Assembly (NCBI GenBank): GCA_008828725.1
Contig: MEHQ01000774.1
Span: 440,863 to 504,862, forward strand
Origin: Saccharina japonica
Lineage: Eukaryota; Sar; Phaeophyceae; Laminariales; Laminariaceae
Length of the DNA: 64,000 nt
Direction of reading: 5' to 3'
Shown here: positions 11,870 through 22,604 of the stretch, one piece after another
Numbering within the stretch: position 1 is the stretch's first letter
Layout of the letters: each line of letters starts with the position of its first letter
Translations under genes and position numbers: made by a program
The notes under the pieces: generated by a model
What the model was told of the DNA's origin: nothing
Databases searched by the model: none
The model's input: only the letters and a program-made list of their open reading frames with translations

Positions 11870-12920
11870 TCGACAGTTATAAATATGAATACGTAGTGTC
11901 ATTAGGCAATACAAAACCCATTCGGACGCTCGAACCTTCTGAAAGGTCTATTAATAGGAAGTCTTGGGTTGGAATGAGGCCTCCAGCCGTTGCTGGAGGC
12001 TTTCACCCCTGATTAACAGCCTGCTGCGATCATCTTCCTAGATGCCCGATAGAGGGTAACGACCTGGATGCCAATGGCATAAATACATGCTCTTTCTAAA
12101 AATGCTCCTGGTTGAATACAGTGTATATTCAAGTTGGGTGGATGGGATGGTCCGCTCTTATACTCCACCTCTTTCCACTTCGTATTAGAATATCCGGGGC
12201 CTTTCTCCAAGTCCGCTGAGGGGATGAGGCAGCGTTCGTACACCCACCCTCGATGTTCCAATATCTTCAACCCCCTTGGTGCCCGCGTGTGTTTCCATAT
12301 ACTAGACAACAAGACTGAGGCTACTACAGCACTGATGTATTCTGCCATTTTGAAAGTGTTTGGTTGAAATGAGGCCCCCACAGGCGTTGCTGGTAATATC
12401 ACCCATACTTTCTCTGTATGTTATTATTATATTATATTGTATTGTGTGGTGGCACGTTTGGTGGCCTCATACGCATACTTTCCGTCGAAGGTTGCCGTAC
12501 CTTAAGGTTCTGGTCGTGAGAAAGCTGCGTATGGTTTCGCATACTCTAGCAATGTGGGTACCTCATTATAGCCCATGTAGCCTAGTTCATGACTCCCGCT
12601 TCCGATACTCCCGGGTGTGCCTCTGACCGACAACCATGCATTTCCCCCTTGCCCGTGACACCTTGTCCGCTGTCGCCGCATCCGTAAGTGAGCGGTTCAC
12701 AGATGCTCCCACTCGGGAAGAGTGTGTCGCGTAATTCCTGTTGGCGCCTAAAAGCAGAACCCTTGCCTCTTCTTCGGCGCGACTACTTGCAGTCTGCCTG
12801 ATGAACAGTACGTTCATGTAAACTACGGAGGGAGGTATTATTCACGTACGTCCGAGTGTTGCAGGAGAGTTTGGAACTGGGAAACGGTAGCATCCTATTG
12901 GATGGAGATACTGAGTCAAG
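11870..12920. other. No gene supported
   Basis: A short AGGCCTCCAGCCGTTGCTGG hairpin-like word (11979-12000) echoes AGGCCCCCACAGGCGTTGCT at 12371. Several open frames of 70-130 codons exist on both strands but show no family features. Confidence 0.4.
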
Positions 12921-12924
12921 GAAC

Positions 12925-13304
12925 TACATTAGTTGGACCGGTCATGGCCGGTCCAATGGCCGCCGATGCCCTCGGGCATAAAGCGGCAGTAAAAGAGAAA
13001 TGGTTGCACTAACCATGGACGATCATGATGGTGGTCTACTTCGACCCCGGCGATGGCTGATCATGACCGCTCATGGATCCGATCATGACCGGCCATGGTC
13101 GATCATTTTCGCTCACGACCGCTCATGACCGCGGCCAATAGCGACATATTGTATTGAGTCGGCTATGGTCGAGCACGGAGCCGGCGTTGGAATACTCATG
13201 ACCGCGATCATACGCGATCATGACCACGGTCATGAGCGGTCATGACCACTCGAAAACGCGATCATGACCGGTCATGACCGATTATGACCGGTCCAAGTGA
13301 TGTA
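12925..13304. mobile_element. TCATGACC palindrome array with inverted ends
   Basis: About 380 bp dominated by reiterated GATCATGACCG and GGTCATGACC words, so every part can fold onto another part. The outer ends are inverted: TTGGACCGGTCAT (from 12933) and ATGACCGGTCCAA (13284-13296). Weaker inverted similarity continues out to TACAT/ATGTA. No coding sense. Structure suggests a foldback-type element made of one amplified palindrome. Confidence 0.65.
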
Positions 13305-13309
13305 AATGA

Positions 13310-13746
13310 CCCTACGTACCGAGTGAGGGGGTGTGTTGCCAGTATTTCAGTATACGCAGCGGGTGGAAACATGCCGTAGGGACTTTATTCGATCGCAGGC
13401 TAACGTGCATCATTATCATCTAGATATAACACATTCGATATATGAATCGAGGCCGGAAACGAGCAACACAAGGAAATTAGGGATTATCCCGTGGTTATGA
13501 TGTATGGTAAATACGATAACCTTGCGGACCCGATTTATCTTGGAGGAGGTTCGTTTCATATGTGGTCATATATATATATATATATATGTCGGTAACCGTT
13601 TGTGGCATATAGGAATTTTTCTGTAGAATGTTTCTCTAGGGCGTAGGAAGCACGGTATTTTGTGGTACAGTAACAAGGGGATAGATCGTAGGGTAAGAAT
13701 GTGGTATGCCCGCTTTGTTTACCCAGCCACAGCAGTTCATCTAGAC
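13310..13746. other. No gene supported; (TA)n run
   Basis: Contains a short (AT)n tract at 13568-13587. Nothing else is recognisable. Confidence 0.4.
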
Positions 13747-16578
13747 GCATGCTATCTTAAGGTATAGAGGAGCGACACCATGATAATAAGTTTTAGCCTT
13801 CTGAGGGTGGTCCCTTGGAGAGCTCTATACTAATAGTAAGTAAAAAAATGATTTTGGAGGAAACTAAAAGTGCTACCTACATGCCCGATGAATAATCCCA
13901 TAACCTTACGTATAAAACGGAAAATATTGCAACGACGAATTTGGGTCGAGGAGCCTCTACTACTTTACTACTTTACTACTTTACTAGGTCGTTCAGAAAA
14001 CATTTCAGCCAAAAAAAGGTATACCGTCTACCTCTTTCGTAGGAGGCGTCTCTTCCTAAGTATTCAAGTAGCACTCGACTGATGTACTCTCACTCTACCA
14101 TCCTCCCACTCTCTTCCCCAATGCGATATTAGCCAGAGCCGGCCGGATGATGTCTTGGCGAGGTATATAGGATGTAGCGTTAGCGGCTTCAATTGCGCCC
14201 CGGACGAAAGCGAGCTGTAATCTACAGTAGACTACAACAGAAACGCCAAGAACAGGTACGCACATACGCGTCCATGTTTATACTGTTTGTAGTGTGTCTC
14301 TATAATGTGGATCAGTTAATGCATGCAATTTATTAGGCGAGGCTTCTTTCGCCGGGACGGGGTCCCCGGCTGGTATACTCCCCTGCGCTGAGTGCGCGCT
14401 TAGCTGGCGTATCGTATACCTAGCCAGCGGGGAGTACCTGTAAAATGTCTGGGTATACAAGCCTATTCATGAATAATATTCTCACTACCGGGTGGGTGGG
14501 TGGGCGGGTGGGTGAGTGGGTGGGGTGGTCTCATGAATTTCATGACGAGCTTTGCCCACGAGGATTCGGCATGCTTACGAGGTTTCGGAAGCGAAAACAA
14601 GAAGTGACGACCTCTCTGGGATAGCAATTTCAAGACGTTTGGATCAAGTCCATGGTTCTATTGTGTATGCCAACTTTAGACCCGCCCGATGGAATATCTT
14701 GATTATAACTTGAAGTTCGTACGAGTATTGTGTCTCAGTACTGTGGATAATTCAATCTAAGTAACGGATTGGATGAGGCTTCCTGCGTCGGCCCGTGGTT
14801 CCGCCCATACTTCGTTGCTTCGTTGAGTTGTGTTTGTAGACGTTTCACCGCTAGTCACACGTGCAGAGTTGTCTCACTCAAACTTCCTCAACATTTCCTC
14901 AATCGTTTCCCCACACACGCGGCGAAATATGCTTTGGCGACACTATGGTAGCTGGCTAGCTAACGCGGTCGTAGCTCTTGCTGCACTTCCTCTTGTTGCC
15001 CTGCACTTGTTCACTAGAGGTGGTGCTGATGTACTGCTGTAGCAGCGATTTGACTGTTACCATAAGATGTTCGCAGTATGGAAAAACTGCCGACGTCGCA
15101 ATGCATGACCGCGGCAGTGGGAAAGGGGATATATGATAGACAGGGCGCACGGCATGTCGCACAGGAAAACGCAAGTTTGGTTTCGGCTGACGTGGGTGCT
15201 GGTATCGCAAGCGCGACGCGTAGTTGCAAGTAGGAAAGACGGAGGGTGTGTCGTGCGGCTTGGACTTGCGGTGTCATACTTCCACTTGTGCAGAGCGTCA
15301 GAGCTGTGGAAATACGCAAATGGGAAGATCCACCGCGAGGTTTTTGTCTGACGCAAAACTGTCTGACTTTCGTTCACAGAAGAGGGCAGGTTTCGTCTGA
15401 GAACGTATCGACCCCCACAGCATTGCAGGTGCATTTCTTGGTGTCGAAGAATGATCAAAAGAGAGCAGGATGCGCCATCACGCGAACGTGGCTCGCGAAC
15501 AAGAGGGAGACGGGGGGTTCGTCGATAGCAGCGTTCGAGAGGCTCCTGTTGCAACTGCTCAACGCACACCCCCAGCTACCAGGGAGGGCGCCTATGACAG
15601 GTATGATAGGGGCACGTCTTTCGGTTGTAAGGTGGTCACTGCAGTAGCACCGAAGAAGCGGCTGCAGCGTTGAGGTTGATGGTTGAAAACAGCGGTAGAA
15701 ACCCTATGCAGTTTGCGTTGCTCTCGGAGAAGAATGGGGGTGGGGTGGGGGGCACCGAGTTAGCTGCGCAAAGTATCTCGGAGTTGCAAATTCAGCGCGC
15801 TGGAAGACGAATTTGTCTGGATGTGTTGCCACATGTGGGGGAGGCATGGGGGGGACCAATGAAATGCACTCTCCACTGCACTTGCGAAAAGCGTAGAATA
15901 GTTGTAGCATGGGCAGGACGTTCCAGTTATCCGGCTGGCCTTAGGGTGTGCGTGTCCAAGAAAGCCCGGCAGAAAGCAGCTTGGATCCGGAAGGTTTCAG
16001 AATACCATAAACTATTCTTTGAGATCGCCTCGGTCCATGAGAATGCCCCCCCCCCCTCAAACAAAAAAAACGCCGGGTATGCACAAAACCATTTGTGAAC
16101 ACCCCGGGGGGGAATTCTTTTGTTTTGCGTTCTCCTATCTCCGAGATAGCCCCCGGGTGTTTTTTCCCCGCGCTGTTTGTTTGGCTGCCGCACGGACTGG
16201 GGCGTGGGCATAAGACGCGTGGTACGATAGAGGTATACGGTATACGGTATACCGTTTTTTGGCTGAATCGGTTTTCGGAAGGACGTAGTAAAGTAGTAAA
16301 GTAGTAAAGGCGCCTTAACCCTAATTCGTCGGAATATCAACCATTCTTGTGCCGCAAATATTGTTCGTTGCACCGTTAGTTCATGGTAGTATTGTTGATC
16401 GAGTCGTGCCGCAAATATTGTTCGTTGCACCGTTAGTCCATGGTAGTATTGTTGATCGAGTCGTATATAGCACTTTTTTCCTCTCAAAAATCAGTGTTTT
16501 ACTTACTATTAGTATAGAGCTTCTCAAGCGACCACCCTCAGAACCAAAACATGGTGCACCTCCCTTAAGATAGCATGC
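13747..16578. mobile_element. 2.8-kb element with ~300-bp inverted arms
   Basis: The left arm (13747 to about 14070) and right arm (about 16200 to 16578) are imperfect inverted repeats. They share GCATGCTATCTTAAG at the outer edge, TCTGAGGGTGGTC, GCTCTATACTAATAGTAAGT, a (TTTACTAC)n run, and TCAGCCAAAAAA followed by GGTATACCGT. The interior has GC-rich frames on both strands, including 15057-15569 (minus, 170 codons) and 15246-15647 (plus, 133 codons), but no transposase motif that I recognise. Target duplications could not be fixed. It is either a non-autonomous TIR transposon or two insertions of one family in opposite orientation. Confidence 0.6.
16351..16466. repeat. 57-bp tandem duplication in the right arm
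   Basis: GCCGCAAATATTGTTCGTTG...GATTGTTGATCGAGTCGT-type unit occurs twice in a row with one substitution (TAGTTCATGG versus TAGTCCATGG). It lies inside the right arm of the 13.7-16.6 kb element. Confidence 0.88.
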
Positions 16579-16579
16579 C

Positions 16580-18396
16580 GTCATAAATAGATGGCATTCA
16601 TGCCGGCATCCTTGCTGTTGTCGTTGCTGGCGTTGTTACCGTCGTCGTCGCAATACACCTCCAGCGCGAGTATCCGTACATACAAAAAGGGTGGCACTGG
16701 TTACGTGTGGGCATAAAATTAGCCGTGACACGATTCGTATGTAGTGCGAGAACGCACGCTACATCTCTCAAAACCCATCCAGCCATCGCGTACTCGACCA
16801 CGCGTTGTAGCTACGTCAAACAAACGCAGAATACGGTAATTCTGGGTACATTTACAGTTATGTATGCAGTGGATATAAAAACACGGCTAGCGAGTATATT
16901 TTTATGTACGACGGTGCACCTAGATAGTGCGTAATAAAGATAAGCTTTTGGACAAGATTTATATTTCCCTGATTCATGTTTCAATCACTCAGAATGTAAG
17001 GCGTATTTCCCATGACACATTTCACCGCACCCTAGTCGGTGGTAATAGTAGGTTCCACCGATTCATGGGTCGTGTTCATTGCTTCCATGGAAGCTTCCAC
17101 GACTTCCATGGAAGTAGATTTATTCCCGTGGAGGCTTTTCAGTCAGTCAGAAGCAGATGGACTCAATAACTCGCCGATCCTACAACCCCCACGGGCCTAC
17201 TTGTACCACACCATGGCTCCACGTGTGTAGCGCCTACAGTCGTGCATACTGTATTGTCTACCAGGTACTGTGGCTGCCCACTGTGCTTACTGTACTTCCT
17301 ACTGCAGTGCCTACCTTGTAGGCTGAAATGCCGTGCGGCTCTCACACACAACTGCTTGCTACTCGTACACGCTTGCGAGTTACCAGGAATTCCTGTTCGT
17401 TCACGTTGGTTTGTGCAACACATACAGTACTTGTACAGTAGATACAAATATATCCGTCGCTTCGAGGAACACGAAAAACCGACAAGTTCCTAATGTCACA
17501 TTTGTATACTGTACAAGAAAATCGTGCTCTCGATCCGCATAGTGGTTACATAATGGCGTTCTACGCAAAGTCAAGCTATCAGGTACTGAAACATTGTACC
17601 CGATCCGCAATCAGCGTGTTTGCGTGTTCACCGGCGTGGTATAGCTCTCGCTCCCATGTCTTTCAGATTCCGCCTGCGTAGGTGTCTCCCCCCTCGCAGC
17701 CATGATGCTGTTACCATTAAGGGCGATACTTGTTCCCGCTGATCTGAACCGCCAGTCAACAGCAGTGTCGATCACCTTCAGTGTCCTCCGTGAGGGGAGT
17801 GTTCTGCTGGCGGTACCTATCGGTGAGACCTATACCTGGTACACGGTTTGCGCCATACGACGCGTGTGCCATTGTAGCTGCTACGCTGACTATGTCGGGC
17901 GCTCTCTCTCTCCCGCCATGTCGTTGCTGTGTCGTTGCCACTGGAGGCAAGATTTGGGCCCGCCCATCCTCACCGCCTGTCTGTGTCGATCGTCGTTGGT
18001 GTACCAGCTGCGGCAAGGCCCTTCCCGCCGATCCTGCTTTTGACAAGTGTTCGTTTTGTGGAATAGAAGGGGCGTTCTGTTTAATTCACAAGATCTATAT
18101 GTTGTCGATAACTTAGCCCTGAGCTTAGTTCACGTAGGGGTTGAAAGCTTCGGCCCAAAGATGTACAGGAACCTGTAACGACTTATCAAACGAGGAGCTA
18201 TTAATACGTATGTATCCAATATGCAGCACTTGCATTGGATCCGATCATTGTTACCATGACGTTCGTTAAAATCCAAGCCCATGGGATTGTGCACTGGGCT
18301 ATATAGCTTGCAATTTTCTGCATGCCGGTTAGTTGGTGAGAAGGCAAGAAGAGCTTTCCAAGTGTGGACGCTTGGAAACAAATAAGTGTTGGCCTT
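16580..18396. other. No firm gene; possible zinc-ribbon exon
   Basis: The frame 17781-18116 (plus, 111 codons) ends with a CTSCG-x(9-11)-CSFCG segment at 18004-18064, a possible four-cysteine zinc ribbon. The N-terminal half is low in information and no start context or splice sites support it, so it may be an exon of an unknown protein or chance. The remainder shows short unrecognised frames and a few CCATGGAA repeats near 17090-17130. Confidence 0.25.
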
Positions 18397-19120
18397 CTAC
18401 AGTAGTAACCATCTGAGAACGGTACTTTTTTTTTGGGGGTTCTGCCGATGGCTGTAATGAAAGAACCAAGGCGACAATTCACACGCCGGTTGTGTCCAAC
18501 AATGCCCTGAGTGAAAATGAAAATTCGCGTTCGCGTCGATCTTTATATTTTTCAGTTTTGCTTTAGTTATAGCCTTAAAAGGCTATTTTTGGTAAGGATT
18601 TCAAATGGTCAATTTTCAATATATTTATTTTCGGCTGGCTCAGGAAACCATGTTCTAGACCCGATATTGAAAATGTGTTCCCGGAGGATTGTGGTGACAA
18701 GCTATACGATCATCATACAAGTCACAGTAAGGAAAAAAAACGAAAACGGAAAAATTTTCAGCGCCATCAAAAATGGATATTTTACTACAATACAACTTGT
18801 ATGATAATCGTATAGCTAATCACCACAATCCTCCGGGAACACATTTTCAATATCGGGTCTAGAACATGGTTTCCTGAGCCAGCCGAAATTAAATATATTG
18901 AAAATTGGACATTTGCAATCCTTACCAAAAATAGCCTTTCAAGGCTATAACTAAAGCAAAACTGAAAAATATAAAAATCGACGCGAACGCGAATTTTCGT
19001 TTTCACTCAGGGCATTGTTGAACACAACCGGCGTGTGAATTGTCGCCTTGGTTCTTTCAGTACAGCCATCGGCAGAACCCACAAAAAAAAAGTACCGTTC
19101 TCAGATGGTTACTACTGTAG
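18397..19120. mobile_element. Foldback element, 326-bp arms, 72-bp loop
   Basis: The left arm 18397-18722 and right arm 18795-19120 have equal length and are near-perfect inverted repeats with only scattered substitutions. Outer ends are CTACAGTAGTAACCATCTGA and its complement; inner ends are ATCATACAAGT/ACTTGTATGAT. The transcript or single strand would form a very long hairpin. Frames of 97 and 73 codons in the two arms are the same sequence read in each arm and are not independent genes. Confidence 0.9.
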
Positions 19121-19304
19121 TACCTGGTATAGTTCGTAATACGAGTACATATCATTCGTCTATACTACGGGTCGATTTTTCTATTTGTATTTTTTTATTA
19201 ATCAAAGTGGAAGATTGAAGAAGGGTGGACGAACCTTGATAGTAGATATTTACGGGGGTTTTGTGCTTGGCGCCTGAAGCCGACCCTCCGACCCGAAACC
19301 TAAC

Positions 19305-19720
19305 CTTAACCCGAACCCGAACCCTATGCCAAGGGTCAGTGCTGGGATGCTGTGCTTGGTCAGACTCTAGGTTGGCTCGGCCGGCGTGGATGCTGAGCTT
19401 GGAAAGACTGTAGGTTGACTCGTGATGCTGTGGCTGGGAAGACTCCAAGTTGATTGCGTCGCGTAAAACGTACTCTTGGCCAATTAGAGTGCGTAAATAG
19501 CTACCCTAACCCTAACCCGAACCCGAACCCTATGCCAGTGGTCAGTGCTGGGATGCTGTGCTTGGTCAGACTCTAGGTTGACTCGGCCGGCGTAGATGCT
19601 GAGCTTGGAAAGGCTCAGTAGGTTGACTCGGGATGCTGTGGCTGGGAAGGCTCCAAGTTGATTGAGCCGCGTAAAACGTACCCTTAGCCAATGTTAGTGC
19701 GTAAATAGCTACCTTAGGCC
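19305..19720. repeat. ~197-bp tandem duplication with CCCTAA-like runs
   Basis: Two units share GAACCCTATGCCA, GGTCAGTGCTGGGATGCTGT, GACTCTAGGTTG and CGCGTAAAACGTAC; each begins with telomere-like AACCCGAACCCGAACCC. A related segment occurs in inverted form at 39660-39885. Confidence 0.85.
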
Positions 19721-19724
19721 GTTT

Positions 19725-20557
19725 CTTATGGGAATTGTTTTTAGGTTCGTTCATAAATGAACCCCTTTTGACTCGTCTGTGTGTGATTCATTTTTGAAGT
19801 CTCGTACGAAGCCAAGTGAAGTTTCTTATGGAAGCGTGTGACAAAAAAACGCATTTAATATTTTTCGTATGAGGCGGAGACCACGCAAGACGATTGACTA
19901 AACATAAACCAAGTACTGCCAAGTACTCCGGTACCGGTATGATACCAGGTACCAGGTACGTATGATATGATATGTATACAGCAGCACGTAAATATATACA
20001 ACGCAGGTACCACCCTGAAGGTGGTATGCGGTTGATTGATATTGGTTTCCCGATATGTGGCGATTTCATACTGGTCTACGGAGATTGGGGTTTATATGAT
20101 GTGGCGAGGCATTATGATCTGAGATTATGGATGCCTCGATGCCTCGCGTGAAGCTGTCTCCCTCCTGGGAGCAGTCGGCGATGTTAATGATACGACCCGG
20201 GCTTTGATACAATGATACTGCTCGTATATATGTGAGGGGTGCAGCCGGTGACAACTCTTGTGCGGCTTACCTCCTGTGTGTGGTGTATGTGGTGAGGTCT
20301 CTGACAAGACGGCATTGACCCATCTGGTGTGTATTTGGGTATTTGGTGTACGAGTGTACTTGGTCTACTACCTCTCTCTCCACTATTCATGGTATAGGCA
20401 CGTGGGCCAGCACAGGACACGTTCGACAGCGACGTATACAAACACGAATATCGAATTGCTCCGGGCCCGGAGGTCATTGAAGCGCTATACTGTGTTAGAG
20501 GGGGGGGAGTATCGGGGAGGATTGACTATGGAGATGGTCGGGCAGCAGTAGCTGGAG
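19725..20557. other. No gene supported
   Basis: Contains clustered GGTACC/TACCAGGTA palindromes (19930-19962). No coding or RNA feature recognised; could include the 5' region of the following ORF. Confidence 0.4.
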
Positions 20558-21988
20558 ATGGTTTTCGAGGATTTTGAGCGGCAGGATGAACAGGAGCTGC
20601 TGCAGCATCAGCAGCATGCCTTTGGTGGACAGCAGCACCAGCGGCAGTACGGTGGCGCCGCGCAGCAGCAACAGCAGCAGCGGCGGCGCCAGCACCAGCC
20701 AAACACGCGGGGCACTGGTTGTGCACGTACCACCGGACATGGGTGGTACCAGCCGGAGTCCGCTCCGCCCCCAGGAGCGTCTATGGGCGAGGTCTACATG
20801 TGCGAGCGTTGTGGGGCTCGAGGGCATATGGCCGCGATTTGCTTTGCCCCAAACAGCGTGTGCGATGGGTTTGTGGCCTATGGTCACATGGCCAGGCAGT
20901 GCACTGCCCAGCCCACCATCGTCTACGCGTCGGACTACAGCAACGTGCCGCAGGCTGGAACGACGGCGCTCCAGCAGCCGCAGGTACAGCCGATAGTAGC
21001 GCCGAGCTCGACGACTAGGAGGGGTAGTGCTATGCCAGGGGAGAGCGAACTGCTTCGGCAGCAGATGATAAAGGACCTGATGTTGGAGCTGGATGTCGTT
21101 AACAAGGAAAGGGATGCCCGTAGAGCGGCTGCGCGCGAGGAGCTGTGGAACATGTATCATGGACCTCGACCGCGTACCTTCCTGCAGAAGCAAGTCTGGT
21201 GGGAGAGGTTGCAGTCCGCCAAGCGACGAGCTGGAGGAATTGGTGTTCCGTACCGGAGCTTCGACGAGCATGGTGTGGCTGCGTCCGAGGCGCACGAGCT
21301 CGGTGGTGCGTGTGGGCCGCTAGCTGCGTCTGTCGAGCTTGGTGTTGTTGAGCCCGAGGTGGAGGAGCTCGGTGACGAGGCTGAGAAGGAGGAGGAGCTC
21401 GGTTTTGCCGAGGCTGAGGTGATGGAGCTTGGTGTTGCTCAGCCTGAGGTGGAGGAGCTTGGTGGTGCTGGCGCAACGCCCCCGCCGCTTTCGTTGGTGA
21501 AGCCGCAGCAGCTGCGTGGACATGAGGGGGTTTCAATGCAGCAGCAATGGGATGAGGACGGTGTGGGCAGAGGAGTGTCGCAGGTGGGCTTGGGCAAGAA
21601 GGGTGTAACATACCTGTTCAACCCAGGCAAACGGGATGGGCCTGATGCGGTTGGGGGGGGGTACAGTGATGGACGAGGGGTGGAGCTTATGGGAGAGGAG
21701 ACCAGCAGCAGCAGTGGGGCGCAATCTTTCCCATACAATCCAGGAAAGCAGGCATGTTACATTTTCCAACTTTCTTGTTGGCGGGTTAAGTTGATTGGGT
21801 TTTCTTGGTCCGTTGTTTTGTTTTTGTGCTTCTCTGTGTCTTGGCCGGCATATTTGAGCACGGACTGCTGTAGTTGTGGTGAGCTTGTACCCTGGTATGG
21901 TGGATCGCAGCTATGTGTGTGGTTGGATGGGAACTGGGTAGGAGAGCGGACGTTCCCGTTTGACCCAGGCAAGTCAGCAATTGGCTAG
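20558..21988 (+). CDS. CCHC zinc-knuckle, Gln-rich protein, possibly Gag-like
   Basis: A 476-codon open frame. Residues 15-50 are Gln-rich. An intact CCHC zinc knuckle follows (C82, C85, H90, C95, spacing CX2CX4HX4C). A second, degenerate copy has C102, H110 and C115 but Phe105 in place of the second Cys. Residues about 165-205 are a charged probable coiled coil. Residues about 245-315 contain Glu-rich repeats around VEELG. Further on come three copies of an (F/Y)xNPGK-type motif (FNPGK, YNPGK, FDPGK). CCHC knuckles bind nucleic acid and are typical of retroelement Gag and some RNA-binding proteins. No protease or polymerase follows, so Gag origin is only an inference. The last 60 codons turn hydrophobic and Cys/Trp-rich and may be read-through of an intron or 3' UTR. 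The ATG at 20558 was taken because the frame becomes protein-like from there. Confidence 0.55.
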   Translation: MVFEDFERQDEQELLQHQQHAFGGQQHQRQYGGAAQQQQQQRRRQHQPNTRGTGCARTTGHGWYQPESAPPPGASMGEVYMCERCGARGHMAAICFAPNSVCDGFVAYGHMARQCTAQPTIVYASDYSNVPQAGTTALQQPQVQPIVAPSSTTRRGSAMPGESELLRQQMIKDLMLELDVVNKERDARRAAAREELWNMYHGPRPRTFLQKQVWWERLQSAKRRAGGIGVPYRSFDEHGVAASEAHELGGACGPLAASVELGVVEPEVEELGDEAEKEEELGFAEAEVMELGVAQPEVEELGGAGATPPPLSLVKPQQLRGHEGVSMQQQWDEDGVGRGVSQVGLGKKGVTYLFNPGKRDGPDAVGGGYSDGRGVELMGEETSSSSGAQSFPYNPGKQACYIFQLSCWRVKLIGFSWSVVLFLCFSVSWPAYLSTDCCSCGELVPWYGGSQLCVWLDGNWVGERTFPFDPGKSAIG

Positions 21989-22080
21989 TATGTGTGCTGC
22001 GAGGACTGCTGTTGTTGTGTGATTGTACCCTGGTATGATGGAGCACAACTATATTGTGCGTCTTGCCGTTGGAATCACGG
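21855..22080 (+). repeat. ~143-bp tandem duplication
   Basis: GGACTGCTGTAGTTGTG...TTGTACCCTGGTATGGTGGA near 21864 recurs as GGACTGCTGTTGTTGTG...TTGTACCCTGGTATGATGGA near 22002, spanning the end of the CCHC ORF. Confidence 0.75.
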
Positions 22081-22085
22081 GGGGG

Positions 22086-22600
22086 GGTTGTGATGCCATG
22101 ATTCTACAGACAAAGTGCACTGCTGTGTGGAATCCGTTTGTGGTGGACTGATTTTACAGCAAGCAGCAATGCATGATAGTTTGTGACGGCTTGATTCTAC
22201 AGCAGCAGTGCATGATTTGTTAGACTGCTGTGTACTGGTATACCGGATTACATGTATACGTGGATGCATGATACCCGTATTGCTGTGTGTTGCTTGAAGC
22301 ATAACAGGGGGAGGGTTGCCTGCTTGATTCTCAAGTACATGATATTCAATGTGTTGGAAAATTACTGCTGTTTCTGGCTTGATTTTACAGCGCATGATCT
22401 TATTGTGTAGGAAAATTACTGCTGATTATTGGCTTGATTTTACAGCCATGCTATATAATGTGTTGGGGAAACTACTGCTAATTTTGGCTTGATTCTTCAA
22501 TGCATGATCAATGCGTTGGAAAATTACTGCTGATTCAAGCTTGTTTCTACAGCAGTACATTATATTTATGTGTGAAAATCAGTGCTGATGCGGTGTAGTG
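22086..22600 (+). repeat. ~60-bp tandem repeat downstream of the CCHC ORF
   Basis: Several degenerate units of TTGGCTTGATTTTACAGC, a variable ATGAT stretch, then TGTTGGAAAATTACTGCTGA. No coding sense. Confidence 0.8.
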
Positions 22601-22604
22601 GTAA

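Noticed and set aside
18511..19006. Two frames of 97 and 73 codons that look homologous
   Set aside because: They are the two arms of one palindrome read in opposite directions, not duplicated genes.
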